This document shows, one piece after another, positions 55,206 to 64,000 of a stretch of DNA of 64,000 bases. Numbering within the stretch: position 1 is the first letter of the stretch; each line of letters starts with the position of its first letter. Source of the stretch: Fontisubflavum oceani (GTDB lineage: Bacteria; Pseudomonadota; Alphaproteobacteria; Rhodobacterales; Rhodobacteraceae); assembly GCF_030407165.1 (NCBI RefSeq), contig NZ_CP129111.1:2852001-2916000 (forward strand). Direction: 5' to 3'. The position numbers and the translations under genes are program-made. The notes beneath the pieces were generated by a model. That model ran no database searches. It was not told the DNA's origin and saw only the letters and a program-made list of their open reading frames with translations.

Positions 55206-58200
55206 TCAGCGTACGATCAGCCGCGCCTCATGCGCTTTCAGGGCGCGGCGGGCGGCGACGTAGCTGTCGCGGCCTTGCGGCGTTTTCAACTCCGGGAAGA
55301 TCTCGAGGATCTCGTTCCGGGTACCATTCCCCATCGCGCCCAAGGTTTGATCGCCAGGCTGGAAGCTCTCGGTCCAGGCGCCATCGGCCAGCACCACTTC
55401 GTGCCGGTCGAACATGAAGTGGATATAGGTGGCGCGCATCGGATCAAGCCACTGAACCGAGCCGTGATTGACCAGGTGTTTGGCCGCGACCAGAACTTCG
55501 CTCTCTTCGAAGTAAAGCTGCGTCGCGTCACCCGCCACCAGCATCCGATGCTGCGGCGAGACGATCATGTCGCGCTCCGGCAGGCCATCACCCAAGCTGC
55601 CCGCTCTGATCAGGATCGGGCGTAGATAAGGCGCGCGGCGCAGTTCGGCGCGCTGCAGGGTGCGGTTGCCAACCCAACGGATCTCTTGGATGCCATTGTC
55701 GCGGGTGATGACCTTGTCACCTTCGCGCAAGCTCTCGACCGGCACTTCACCTTTCGGGGTTGCGATCCGCGCACCCGGCGTGAAGCAGGGAATGACATTC
55801 TCGATCTCGATGAAGGTCATCGTGCCGGTCACGTTCTCCGGTGCGAAACCGTTGCCGTCGAAGAAGGTGACGGTACCGCTCTCGCCCGGGGTGCCACCGG
55901 GGTCGATCGAGTCGTCGAAGGTCACATGCAGCGGCCCGGCGCCGGTCAGGTCCAGCGTGTCGAAATCGTCGCCGCCTTCGCCACCCTCGATATCGTCGCC
56001 GATACCATGACCATTCTGGTCCACGATGAACGTATCGCGGTCGTCGCCACCGAACATCTCATCGGCACCCTGGCCGCCGATGATCAGGTCGTCGCCCTCA
56101 TCGCCCATGATCAGGTCATCGTCGATCCCGCCATCCAGCGTATCGTTGCCCTCGCCACCATGAATGGTGTCGTTATCGTCTTCGCCATAGACGAGGTCGT
56201 CGCCCGCGCCGGCATAGATCAGGTCATCGCCATTATCGAGGATTGGATCGTCCGGCCCGTTCGGATTGTCGTCCGGGATATTGACGATATCCGGGAAGCT
56301 CGGGCCTAGGCCGCCATAGATCGTGTCATCGCCATCTCCAGCATCGACCGTGTCGGAGCCTTCCCCAAGCGTGATGAGATCGTCGCCATCGCCGGAGGTG
56401 ACGCTGTCATCGTCAAAACCCACATCAATGACATTGTCGCCATTGCCCGCGTGAACCGTGTCATCGTCGTCGCCAGTGATGATGGTGTCGTTGCCATCCC
56501 CCGTGATCACCAGATCTTTGTCGTTGTTCGGATCCAGATCCTCGGACCCGGGCACAAAAGGGAAGCCGCGATCCGGCAGCGCCGAAACGGTGTCTCCATC
56601 AGATGTGTCGATGAAGTTGTCACCATCCATGTCATTGACGGTGTCGTTGCCCGCCCCGCCAGTGATGGTGTCATCACCATCGCCGCCATCAAGCACATCA
56701 TCACCAGCACCGCCGTCCAGCGTGTCTTCGCCGTCGCCGCCATTCAGCGTGTCGTCGCCATCGCCGCCGTCGAGGTCATCATTGCCGTCGCCACCGTCGA
56801 GATCATCGTCGCCGTCGCCACCATTCAGCTCGTCATCGCCGCCATTGCCGATCAGCACATCATCGCCGTCGCCGCCATTCAGCGTGTCGTTGCCTTCTGG
56901 GCCATCATCGACAAAACCAACCGCGTCGAAATACACATCCGTAACATTGATGCCGCTGTCATTGCCGCCATCCTGGCTATGCGTGATGATGATCGACGAC
57001 ACTGGGCCGGGGATATCGACCAAGATCGAGTAATTCGCACTGGTGTCGCTCTGATAGCCGCCATTGCTGTCGGCGGTATCATTACCAGGCACGCCATCGG
57101 TGTTCGACAAGGTCAGATTGTTGCCCGCCGTCAGCGAGACTTCGATCGGATCGCCGTTCTCGTCGAAGGCTTGGATCTTGACCACGCCATCGCCATCGAT
57201 GTCATTGACGCGAAACGACACATTCTCGACCGGGTCAGAGAACTCGAGCTCATACTTCGCTTTGTCGCCTTTATCTTCCAGATCGCTGGACAGCGAACTG
57301 TTGTCATCCACCGGGTCGCCATCGCTGTCGATGCCCGCAACATTCTGATTGTTATCGGCAAACTCGGTCTCGACATCACCCTTTTCGGACAGAATCTTGA
57401 AGGTCACATCGACACTGCCGGTGTTCTGCGTGAACCCGTTCAGGTCATCGCCATTCTCAATCGGGCTCGGACCATTCGGATCGGGCGCCAGATCCCATTC
57501 GAACTTCTCGCGACCGCCGCCGAGAAGCGGATTACCGGTGTTGTCATCACCGATCAGCGTATCGTTACCCTCGCCGCCATCGACGCTGTCGTCGCCACTT
57601 CCGGCAAAAACCAGATCGTCGCCATCGCCGGCCTCGACCGTGTCATTGCCCGCGCCCGCGACCACCACATCGTCGTCAGTGCCATCGACAACCGCATTGT
57701 CGATCATGTCGGGCGGCGTGTCGGGGTCGCCGGTATAGGCCACATCGATCAGGTCATCGCCACTTGTGCCTTCAACGATCATGTCGCCGCCAGAGGCGTT
57801 GATCACATCAATGTCGTAGATCGCGACATAGTCGATGGAGCCATCGAAAAACTTATCGTATTCGCCATCGTCCTTTTCGCGGGCCCCGAAGGTCCAGCTT
57901 TCGTCGTCATTGTCGGTGATGTCCATGGTCAAGCCAAGCTCAGTGGAGCTCAGCGTTTGGGACGTCCCCTCACTCAGATTCTCGACCAGCAGGGTCGCGC
58001 CGGAGGTCTCATCCCAGGCATAGGTGACTTTGACGTCATCACCGGGATCAAAGAAGTTCTTGTGCGTCGACAGCTCCAGTTTCGCACCATCGGAATAGTG
58101 CACCACCTCAACTTCGCCGTCATCGGTGACACGAATCTCGAAGAACCCTTCGCTATCCTTGTCCTTATATTCGCCGCGGTTGACCAGCGTATCGGGGCTG

Positions 58201-58499
58201 GAGCCGACATGCTGATCCTGGTTGAACTGCACTGCGACGGTGCCTGTGCCCAACTGGAACGGCACATCATTGCCCGGGAAGGTCGACGTTCCATCGAACC
58301 CGGTGTTGTTGTTCACATCGAAGAAGTCGCCATGGCCATCGGTGTGCAACGCGCCGCCGGAAATGCTCGCACCGCCCTCGGTGTGACCGTTTTGCGCGAA
58401 CCCATCGGCCAAGCCAGTATCCTTGGTCTTGCTGCCATCAAGGAAATCCCAAAGGCCAACCAAGTTACTTGCAAACGGGTCATTGAAGTTGTTCGCCAT
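55206..58499 (-). CDS. RTX (calcium-binding repeat) protein with C-terminal Hint domain
   Basis: A 1097-residue, very aspartate- and glycine-rich protein. Order: an N-terminal LamG/concanavalin-like region (~20-235), a first block of RTX nonapeptides ('GAGNDTVEAGDGDDLVFAG', ~265-320), a non-repeat domain (~325-560, 'YELEFSDPVENVSFRVNDID'), a long RTX block (~575-850) and a Hint domain from Cys905 ('CFTPGARIATPKGEVPVESL'). RTX repeats fold with calcium outside the cell after type I export; no N-terminal signal peptide is seen. Hint domains of this type may self-process. GGAGAG precedes the ATG at 58499. No exporter genes are near. Confidence 0.88.
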   Translation of the reverse strand: MANNFNDPFASNLVGLWDFLDGSKTKDTGLADGFAQNGHTEGGASISGGALHTDGHGDFFDVNNNTGFDGTSTFPGNDVPFQLGTGTVAVQFNQDQHVGSSPDTLVNRGEYKDKDSEGFFEIRVTDDGEVEVVHYSDGAKLELSTHKNFFDPGDDVKVTYAWDETSGATLLVENLSEGTSQTLSSTELGLTMDITDNDDESWTFGAREKDDGEYDKFFDGSIDYVAIYDIDVINASGGDMIVEGTSGDDLIDVAYTGDPDTPPDMIDNAVVDGTDDDVVVAGAGNDTVEAGDGDDLVFAGSGDDSVDGGEGNDTLIGDDNTGNPLLGGGREKFEWDLAPDPNGPSPIENGDDLNGFTQNTGSVDVTFKILSEKGDVETEFADNNQNVAGIDSDGDPVDDNSSLSSDLEDKGDKAKYELEFSDPVENVSFRVNDIDGDGVVKIQAFDENGDPIEVSLTAGNNLTLSNTDGVPGNDTADSNGGYQSDTSANYSILVDIPGPVSSIIITHSQDGGNDSGINVTDVYFDAVGFVDDGPEGNDTLNGGDGDDVLIGNGGDDELNGGDGDDDLDGGDGNDDLDGGDGDDTLNGGDGEDTLDGGAGDDVLDGGDGDDTITGGAGNDTVNDMDGDNFIDTSDGDTVSALPDRGFPFVPGSEDLDPNNDKDLVITGDGNDTIITGDDDDTVHAGNGDNVIDVGFDDDSVTSGDGDDLITLGEGSDTVDAGDGDDTIYGGLGPSFPDIVNIPDDNPNGPDDPILDNGDDLIYAGAGDDLVYGEDDNDTIHGGEGNDTLDGGIDDDLIMGDEGDDLIIGGQGADEMFGGDDRDTFIVDQNGHGIGDDIEGGEGGDDFDTLDLTGAGPLHVTFDDSIDPGGTPGESGTVTFFDGNGFAPENVTGTMTFIEIENVIPCFTPGARIATPKGEVPVESLREGDKVITRDNGIQEIRWVGNRTLQRAELRRAPYLRPILIRAGSLGDGLPERDMIVSPQHRMLVAGDATQLYFEESEVLVAAKHLVNHGSVQWLDPMRATYIHFMFDRHEVVLADGAWTESFQPGDQTLGAMGNGTRNEILEIFPELKTPQGRDSYVAARRALKAHEARLIVR

Positions 58500-59393
58500 C
58501 GTTCTCTCCTCTCGCCGACATCCAAGATGCCGCCCGCCATCACCCGGCGGAAAATCCAGTACCAACCCAAATCGAACGACGCCGGCGCAGAAGGCGGCAC
58601 GCACGCAAACACAAATGGACTGAGGAAGAGAGGCCCCGTGCTAAACACGGATGGTCAGAGGCGGTGGCAGCCGCCGTTTCTGACCCATGCACCACATGCC
58701 ACACATAGTGACATCGCGGAACGCACACCCTCCGCACTCAAACCGTGCGTCATGTGCGGCCGCCCCCGTGGCCTAAACAGACATCGCCCCCCAGTCGGGC
58801 TAGAAATTGGATAGCCTGTCGGACTGGTTCCAAGAAGTGGAAAGTTGTCGGGAAAGTGGCGGAGGTCAGGCCAAGTGGTGTTCAGCGGGCGGCAAGAACA
58901 TGCCGAATATTGGCATTTTCTTGCTTAACTGTTTCGTGTCTCGCATCTTCACCGCTCGGCAGATTTTTGCCAAATCCATAGTAATAGTTGGAGGTTTCGT
59001 CAGATCTTCTGGTTTTACTCACAGAGATACCCACAGGGCTGGTGGTAAAAATCGACTATATTGTATCACTTTTGGAAACACGTGCTTGTCGCGGTATCGG
59101 AAACAATTTGTCAACGCTCCGGCCAATTTGGGCAAGAATGGGGCGGAAACAATCTCTCCGAACCCCCTCCAAAGTACCTCCCATGTCACCAGTCTGCGCC
59201 ATAGTCGATTCGCGAAAGCGGATCACCGTTTTGTCGTCGACGACCAGATTCCAAGCCGAGTGGCCATTCTGGGTCGGCCTACTCCAGGCTCTCAATCCCC
59301 GAGCCGCCGCGCCGACCGCCGCAGCAAAATGGCGGCCGCTGCCACCGGGAGCGACAGGTGTCGCTTGTCACATATATCTGGTGAAGTATGGGC
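58500..59393. other. Long gene-free region upstream of the RTX gene
   Basis: Nearly 900 bases between the RTX start and tRNA-Leu show no credible gene. The stretch around 58880-59060 is AT-richer than its surroundings. Open frames here (such as one of 212 codons from 58807 that runs into the tRNA) have no codon pattern or motif of a real protein. A small inverted repeat TGCC-n-AATATT-n-GGCA lies near 58900 and GCGACA/TGTCGC at 59351-59364. It may hold a long regulatory region for the RTX gene. Confidence 0.6.
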
Positions 59394-59478
59394 TGGTACC
59401 CGAGGTCGGACTCGAACCGACAAGCCTTGCGGCGGGGGATTTTGAATCCCCTGCGTCTACCAATTCCGCCACTCGGGC
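59394..59478 (-). tRNA. tRNA-Leu (anticodon CAA)
   Basis: Read on the minus strand the 85 bases form a class II tRNA: acceptor GCCCGAG/CTCGGGT, D arm TGGCGGAATTGGTAGACGC, anticodon stem GGGGA/TCCCC with loop TTCAAAA (anticodon CAA), a long variable arm (CGCCGCAAGGCTTG region) and T arm CGGTTCGAGTCCG. CCA is encoded at 59394-59396. No attachment-site repeat or integrase is seen beside it. Confidence 0.95.
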
Positions 59479-59604
59479 CCAGAGAGGATCGTCTACCGCC
59501 GGTCGCAGGCGGCGTCAACGGGCGAAGATCATTTGATCGCAGGCAATTGCGCCCTCGCGAAATCCTCCTCAAGCAGCGCTGCGAGAATCGCACCACCTCC
59601 GTTT

Positions 59605-59620
59605 GGAAAACGTGTTTTCC
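59605..59620 (-). terminator. Stem-loop at the end of the TRAP operon
   Basis: GGAAAAC/GTTTTCC with a two-base centre lies 16 bases after the stop codon of the leftward dctM-like gene. The stem resembles the left half of double-palindrome copy 1 at 17268. Termination of the TRAP operon is the likely role. Confidence 0.45.
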
Positions 59621-59635
59621 CGCGCTACACCCCGG

Positions 59636-61003
59636 CTAGAACATCACCCCAACAAGCCACAGCGTGATCCCTGGGAAGGCCACCAAAATCACCACGCGGA
59701 TCAGGTCAGAGGCCACAAATGGCGCCACCCCGGCATAGGTCCGTGCGATGGGAATATCCCGGGCCATCGAATTGATGATGAACAGATTCATCCCAACCGG
59801 CGGCGTGATCAGCCCGACTTCGACGACAATCAGCGCTAAGATTCCGAACCAGATCGCCGCCTCCTCTGGCGAAAGAGTATAGCCCCAGAAGGTGAACTCC
59901 AGCGCCATGATGATCGGGAAGAAGATCGGAATGGTCAGCAGGATCATCGAGAGTGAATCCATCACGCAGCCAAAGATCAGATAGGCCACGAGCATGATCG
60001 AGAGGATCAGAAGCGGCGCGTAGCCCTGCGTGGTGATCCAGTCTACCAACTGCGCCGGGGCTTGAGTGAAGGCCAGGAAGGAGTTGAAGAGTTGCGCACC
60101 TAGAACAATGAAGAAGATCATCGCGGTCGCTTGCGCGGTGGCCAGGACGGAGTCGAGGAAGCCCTTCCAGGTCAGCCCGCCGGTCGCGAGCCCATAAATC
60201 CCCGTCGCAACAGCGCCCACGGCGGCCCCCTCGGTCGGAGTGAAGAGCGCCTGCACGCCGTCTTGAGCCCAGTTCCAATCCGCCGCGATGCCGCCCATGA
60301 CCAGGCCGAAAATCACCACAACGGGCCAAATCTTGGCCATGGTCTTCAAACGCTGTGCATAAGGCACGCGCTCGGCCGTGGTTGCGGCCCCGGGGCGAAG
60401 CCGCACATAGATCGCCACGGTGAGCATATAACCAATAGCCGCAAGAATGCCGGGTATAAGCGCGGCCACAAACATCTTCACGATGTTCTGCTGCGCCAGG
60501 ATCGCGTAGATCACCAGGATGATCGAGGGCGGGATCAGGATGCCAAGCGTGCCGCCGGCGGCCAAAACCCCGGTGCTGAGGCTGTCAGAATAACCCCGCT
60601 TCCGCATCTCGGGCAGCGCCACCTGCCCCATGGTCGAGGCCGTGGCGAGCGACGAGCCGCAGACCGCGCCGAAACCGGCGCAAGCCCCAACCGCGGCCAT
60701 CGCGACGCCGCCCTTACGGTGGCCAAGCCAATCCGAGGCCGCTTGGAACAGCGCCCCGGACATCCCCGATTTTGTTGCGAACTGCCCCATGAGCAGGAAA
60801 AGCGGCACGATCGACAGGTTGTAATTGGAAAACGTGTCATAAGTCAGCGATTTGAGCTGGCTCAGCGGTGCTGAGGGCCGCCCCAACACGATCCATGTGC
60901 CCACAAACCCCGTGACCGCCATGGCCACGCCAATCGGCACCCGCAGGAATATCGCCACCAACATCAACGCGAAGGCGATGATCGCGAGTTCCAACCCGGT
61001 CAT
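59636..61003 (-). CDS. dctM: TRAP transporter large permease subunit (DctM family)
   Basis: A 455-residue membrane protein with about twelve hydrophobic helices, the transport channel of a sodium-driven TRAP system. Typical landmarks: 'FLRVPIGVAMAVTGFVGTWI' at the N-terminus, 'GSSLATASTMGQVALPEMRK', 'LGILIPPSIILVIYAILAQQ' and the mirrored second-half motif 'VVEVGLITPPVGMNLFIINS'. It overlaps the small permease gene by ATGA. The substrate is set by the binding protein and is probably an organic acid. Confidence 0.93.
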   Translation of the reverse strand: MTGLELAIIAFALMLVAIFLRVPIGVAMAVTGFVGTWIVLGRPSAPLSQLKSLTYDTFSNYNLSIVPLFLLMGQFATKSGMSGALFQAASDWLGHRKGGVAMAAVGACAGFGAVCGSSLATASTMGQVALPEMRKRGYSDSLSTGVLAAGGTLGILIPPSIILVIYAILAQQNIVKMFVAALIPGILAAIGYMLTVAIYVRLRPGAATTAERVPYAQRLKTMAKIWPVVVIFGLVMGGIAADWNWAQDGVQALFTPTEGAAVGAVATGIYGLATGGLTWKGFLDSVLATAQATAMIFFIVLGAQLFNSFLAFTQAPAQLVDWITTQGYAPLLILSIMLVAYLIFGCVMDSLSMILLTIPIFFPIIMALEFTFWGYTLSPEEAAIWFGILALIVVEVGLITPPVGMNLFIINSMARDIPIARTYAGVAPFVASDLIRVVILVAFPGITLWLVGVMF

Positions 61004-61584
61004 GCTGCGGCCTCATATCCGGCGGCTACCCAGTTGATCGAGCGCCAGACCGTATAAAGTGCCACGATGAAGAAGAGCGCTGCCCCGATCACCGAAAGCC
61101 CATAAGGAATCCAGGTTGGGATCTCCAATTCATAGGTCGTCTCAGGGAAGAACGGCCGCGACCCGAAGCCAAAAACGCTCCGCAGCTCGTCCGAGCCATA
61201 AGGAAACTTCTCGCCGAAGCCGAGCCAGATCCGCCAGAGGATCACATAGGCGACAATCGCCAGGAGGATATCCCCCACCAGCCCGGAAAACGCCTTCACC
61301 CTGGGCGGCATGTTCTGCACCACGATGTCCACCGCCACATGGCCGCGTTTTAACTGACACCAAGGCAAGAACGCGAAAACCGCAATCGCGCAGCCCGCCT
61401 CCACCAATTCGTAGTCACCGGTGATCGGGCTCAGCCCAAACCCATCAAGCGCCCGCCCGATGATCGAGACGCAGACCATCACCGCCAAAACCGCCAGCAG
61501 CACGCCACCGAAATAGGCAAGCCCACGGGCCATTCGTTCCATCACACGGCCAGTCGCCGCCTCCCAATCGGGTGCCAATGCCAT
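61000..61584 (-). CDS. dctQ: TRAP transporter small permease subunit (DctQ family)
   Basis: A 194-residue protein with four membrane helices ('GGVLLAVLAVMVCVSIIGR' and 'AVFAFLPWCQLKRGHVAVDI' among them). The 'QLKRGHVAVDI' stretch after helix two is a DctQ hallmark. It has a longer loop between helices three and four (residues ~115-155) than many relatives. DctQ and DctM together form the TRAP membrane complex. It lies 35 bases after the flavin monooxygenase gene. Confidence 0.9.
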   Translation of the reverse strand: MALAPDWEAATGRVMERMARGLAYFGGVLLAVLAVMVCVSIIGRALDGFGLSPITGDYELVEAGCAIAVFAFLPWCQLKRGHVAVDIVVQNMPPRVKAFSGLVGDILLAIVAYVILWRIWLGFGEKFPYGSDELRSVFGFGSRPFFPETTYELEIPTWIPYGLSVIGAALFFIVALYTVWRSINWVAAGYEAAA

Positions 61585-61619
61585 CTCTATCCGTTCCCTG
61601 CCCGCCGCTCTACTTGGCG

Positions 61620-62874
61620 CTACATTCCGATTAACGGCCCGCGCGCGTTCAATGCGTCCACATCGAACCCCGCAAGCGCTTTATATTCTGCGGCCACCTC
61701 GGCCAGTTCCCGATCACTGATCACATCTTCGATGGCGTCAAACCCATCCGGCGCGCGCGCGGCCACCTCATCAAGCACCTTGTCCGGCCCATCCCCGCGA
61801 TTGGCCAGGATCAGGGCATTCACCGCCTCACGCCGATCCGCCTCATAAGCTGTCAACGCCTCCGGCACGCGCCCATGACGCATCAACTCGCGGGTCAAGA
61901 CACGCGCGTCCAGAATTGCTTGGCTCGCCCCGTTGGAGCCAATTGGATACATCGCATGAGCGGCATCGCCCAAAAGGGTCACCCGCCCGAAACTCCATTG
62001 CGGCAGCGGATCGCGGTCGACCATCGGGTATTCCCAAATCCGTTCGGCGTTCTGAATCATCCAAGGAATGTTCAACCAATCGAATTGCCAATCGGCGAAT
62101 TCGGGGGCGAAGTCGCTCAAACGGCCTTCACGGGTCCAGTCTTGCCGATCCCAATCGGTATCAGGTGGCAAAGCCAGATCGGCGATCCAGTTGATCCGCA
62201 TTCGGCCATCGCCATGATCCTGCATCGGGTAGCAGACAAATTTCTTCGCCGAGGTGCCCGCCATCGCCATTGATCGACCGGTCAGAAACCTCGCCGCGTC
62301 CGTCACGCCGCGCCACATCATCGTGCCACCCCAGACGGCCGAGCCCTCATCGGGGTACAACTTTGCCCGTGCAACTGAATTGATCCCGTCGCAGGCGACG
62401 AGAAGCTCTCCATGAAGATCGTCTTGCTGCTCGCCGGTTGTTCTGTCTTCCAGGTGAACCCGCACGCCATGCGGCGCTTCGGTCCATCTGGCCAAAGATC
62501 GGCCGGTTTGGACCACATCTGGCCCAGCGCGACTGATCAGGTTCCGCAACAGCATCAACTGGAAGCTCACCGCGATGGATTGAGTATTGCGGCCAGTTAT
62601 ATCCCGCCTCTAAGCCGCGTCGTTCGGTCCAGATCCGTTGACCCTGGCTTGAGAAATAGACCACCTCGCTCGTACGCAGACCAACCCCATCCAGCTCGAT
62701 CTCCAGGTCCAGTTCAAACAGCTCGCGCACCGCATGAGGCTGGATGTTGATCCCCACCCCCATCGGTTTCAGCTCATGCACCGCCTCGACAATCTTGAAC
62801 GGAATACCCTGTTGATGCAGCGATAGACCCAGGGTCAACCCGCCAATGCCGGCGCCTGCGATGATGACTGTCAT
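61620..62874 (-). CDS. FAD-dependent monooxygenase (frameshifted as read)
   Basis: A single-component flavoprotein hydroxylase of about 417 residues, of the salicylate-hydroxylase/UbiH type. The dinucleotide motif is 'IIAGAGIGGLTLGLSL' at the N-terminus, the DG motif is 'LVACDGINSVARA' and the GD motif is 'VTLLGDAAHAMYPIGSNGAS'. The frame breaks at 62561-62562; removing one C gives HRGELQLMLLRNL and an intact protein, the only insertion among the breaks in this window. It sits inside a TRAP operon between the binding protein and the permeases, so it may act on the imported compound, plausibly an aromatic or heterocyclic acid. Confidence 0.85.
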
Positions 62875-62968
62875 GAAGCTTCCGCGCCTCCGTCACTTAT
62901 GACGTGGTAAAGGAAAAGACTGGGTTCGGACGGCGCCTTTGCCGCCCGAACCCGAATAGCGACGGCGA

Positions 62969-64000
62969 CTACATCGAGTCCCCGGCGTGGCGCGCAACAG
63001 CGGCTCGCGCGTCTTCGACCATCGCGGCACCGTCAAGACCAAGGCCGTTCATCTCCTCGATCCAATCCGCGGTGACCTCCTCACCGACGGCACGAAGCTC
63101 GGCAACGACCTCATCGCTGAGCGTGACAATCGTGTTGCCCCGTTCGGTGATCATATCTTCGGCCAGCGTGTCACCCTCATCCATGGCGCGCCCTGCCCAA
63201 GCCGAAGCATCGATCCCGGAATTGGCATCAATAATGGCCCGCAAGTCATCGGGAAGGCTGGCATAAGTGTCGTTGTTCATGCCCCAGATAAAGAAGGTGT
63301 TGTAGAGCGCCCGGTCGCCGCCGATCTGCGTATGGCTATCGGCCAATTCTTCGACACGCAGGGCGGGCACCACTTCCCATGGGATCACGCCGCCATCCAC
63401 CACGCCACGCGAGAGCGCTTCGGGGAAGGCAGGCACCGGCATCCCGACCGGCGTTGCGCCAAGACGCTCCAGAAGCGCGTTTGCCTGCCGCGACGGACCA
63501 CGAAGCTGCAACCCGTCGAAATCGGTAATCGCCTCGATCGGATCACCGGTTTTGTGGATCACACCCGGGCCATGCACATGCACCGCCATCACGTGAATAT
63601 CGGCAAACCGGCTGTCGAGCATGTACTGCTCGGTGAATTCCCACGCCGCACGGCTGCTATCTTCCGCATTCATTGAGGTCATGAAGGGCAGTTCCATGGC
63701 CTCAGCCTCCGGGAACCGACCCGGCGTGTAAGCAGGCAGCGCCCAACCACAATCGATCACGCCGTCGCGGATCTGATCATAAAGGGCGGGCGGCGATCCG
63801 CCGAGTTGCATTGCCGGATAGAGTTCCACATCGATGCGCCCGCCGGATTGCTCCTCAACCTGCGCGGCCCATGGCTCCATGAAGAAGCGCGGGACCGACC
63901 CCATCGGCGGCAAGAAATGCTGGCAGCGCAGGGTCACTTCTGCCTGCGCATAGGCGGCACCAGTCTGACCTGCCGCGCCAATTCCCAAGGCAACAAGGCC
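62969..64000 (-). CDS. dctP: TRAP transporter substrate-binding protein (DctP family), 5' end outside window
   Basis: At least 343 residues of a periplasmic TRAP binding protein. The frame is open to the right edge, where the end of a signal peptide is seen (LVALGIGAAGQTGAAYAQ); only its first residues are missing. The mature part has 'QHFLPPMGSVPRFFMEPWAA', 'GRIDVELYPAMQLGG' and 'FDGLQLRGPSRQANALLERL', whose Arg is in the position that usually binds the ligand's carboxylate. It is the first visible gene of the operon dctP-monooxygenase-dctQ-dctM. The ligand is probably a carboxylate. Confidence 0.92.
   Translation of the reverse strand, partial: GLVALGIGAAGQTGAAYAQAEVTLRCQHFLPPMGSVPRFFMEPWAAQVEEQSGGRIDVELYPAMQLGGSPPALYDQIRDGVIDCGWALPAYTPGRFPEAEAMELPFMTSMNAEDSSRAAWEFTEQYMLDSRFADIHVMAVHVHGPGVIHKTGDPIEAITDFDGLQLRGPSRQANALLERLGATPVGMPVPAFPEALSRGVVDGGVIPWEVVPALRVEELADSHTQIGGDRALYNTFFIWGMNNDTYASLPDDLRAIIDANSGIDASAWAGRAMDEGDTLAEDMITERGNTIVTLSDEVVAELRAVGEEVTADWIEEMNGLGLDGAAMVEDARAAVARHAGDSM

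Noticed and set aside
56451..58814. A 787-codon open frame antisense to the RTX gene
   Set aside because: It is the mirror of Asp/Gly-rich repeats, which read as Val/Ile/Ala on the other strand; no domain or start signal fits, and the RTX frame explains the region.
58807..59445. A 212-codon frame in the gap before tRNA-Leu
   Set aside because: It runs into the tRNA gene on the opposite strand, has mixed composition and no recognisable motif or ribosome-binding site.
59394..59478. tRNA-Leu as an integration site
   Set aside because: No integrase, repeated tRNA end or cargo was found on either side.
1..64000. CRISPR arrays, insertion sequences, toxin-antitoxin or defence genes
   Set aside because: No regularly spaced direct repeats, transposase motifs or defence-type domains were found on either strand.

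Overview
The window is GC-rich chromosomal DNA from an alphaproteobacterium, most likely a member of the Rhodobacteraceae (Roseobacter group). The basis is protein content and gene order: chpT beside a DUF3553 gene, an olsB-olsA ornithine-lipid pair, class II DAHP synthase, vitamin B12-dependent ribonucleotide reductase, the pyrH-frr-uppS-cdsA-dxr-rseP-bamA-skp-fabZ-lpxA-lpxI-lpxB envelope cluster, TRAP transport, a GcvT-type sarcosine/dimethylglycine dehydrogenase-like flavoprotein, and an RTX protein ending in a Hint domain. There is no prophage, insertion sequence or CRISPR array; this is mostly core chromosome.

Layout. 1-20.5 kb: enoyl-CoA hydratase tail, M32 carboxypeptidase with heme A synthase, TrmJ, thiamine-phosphate synthase-like gene, ornithine lipid genes, DUF3553/chpT divergent pair, gamma carbonic anhydrase-gmk-yicC, a PAS protein, DAHP synthase, a GlxA-type regulator, a glnE operon, a YbaK deacylase, then the leftward end of the lipid A genes. 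20.5-29.5 kb: BamA/Skp, RseP, isoprenoid (dxr, uppS), phospholipid (cdsA), ribosome recycling and UMP kinase genes, all leftward and tightly packed. 29.5-38 kb: miaA, an AraC regulator and a four-gene peptide-type ABC transporter. 38-42.5 kb: leftward nrdJ, preceded by a probable pair of NrdR boxes. 42.5-50.5 kb: tRNA-Pro, DUF192, a double cold-shock protein, pdxH, fabI, gpt, aroKB and xerD with two secreted or membrane hypotheticals. 50.5-55 kb: CNNM/CorC-type membrane protein, GcvT-family flavoprotein, MobA-like nucleotidyltransferase. 55-59.4 kb: a 1097-residue RTX/Hint protein, an 890-base gene-free stretch and tRNA-Leu. 59.6-64 kb: a TRAP operon carrying a flavin monooxygenase.

Two things stand out. 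First, eight conserved genes (PAS protein, glnE twice, an NTF2-like gene, miaA, the ABC ATPase, nrdJ, aroB, the flavin monooxygenase) are each broken by single-base indels, eight deletions and one insertion, often in G or C runs. This looks like consensus-sequence error rather than gene decay, so these genes are annotated as whole genes with the break position given. Second, there are recurring non-coding elements: a double-palindrome element found at three gene ends, a 33-base repeat found 51 kb apart with two mismatches, and a chain of stem-loops between the ABC operon and nrdJ.

Functions and domain limits are assigned by reading the sequence; no database search was run.
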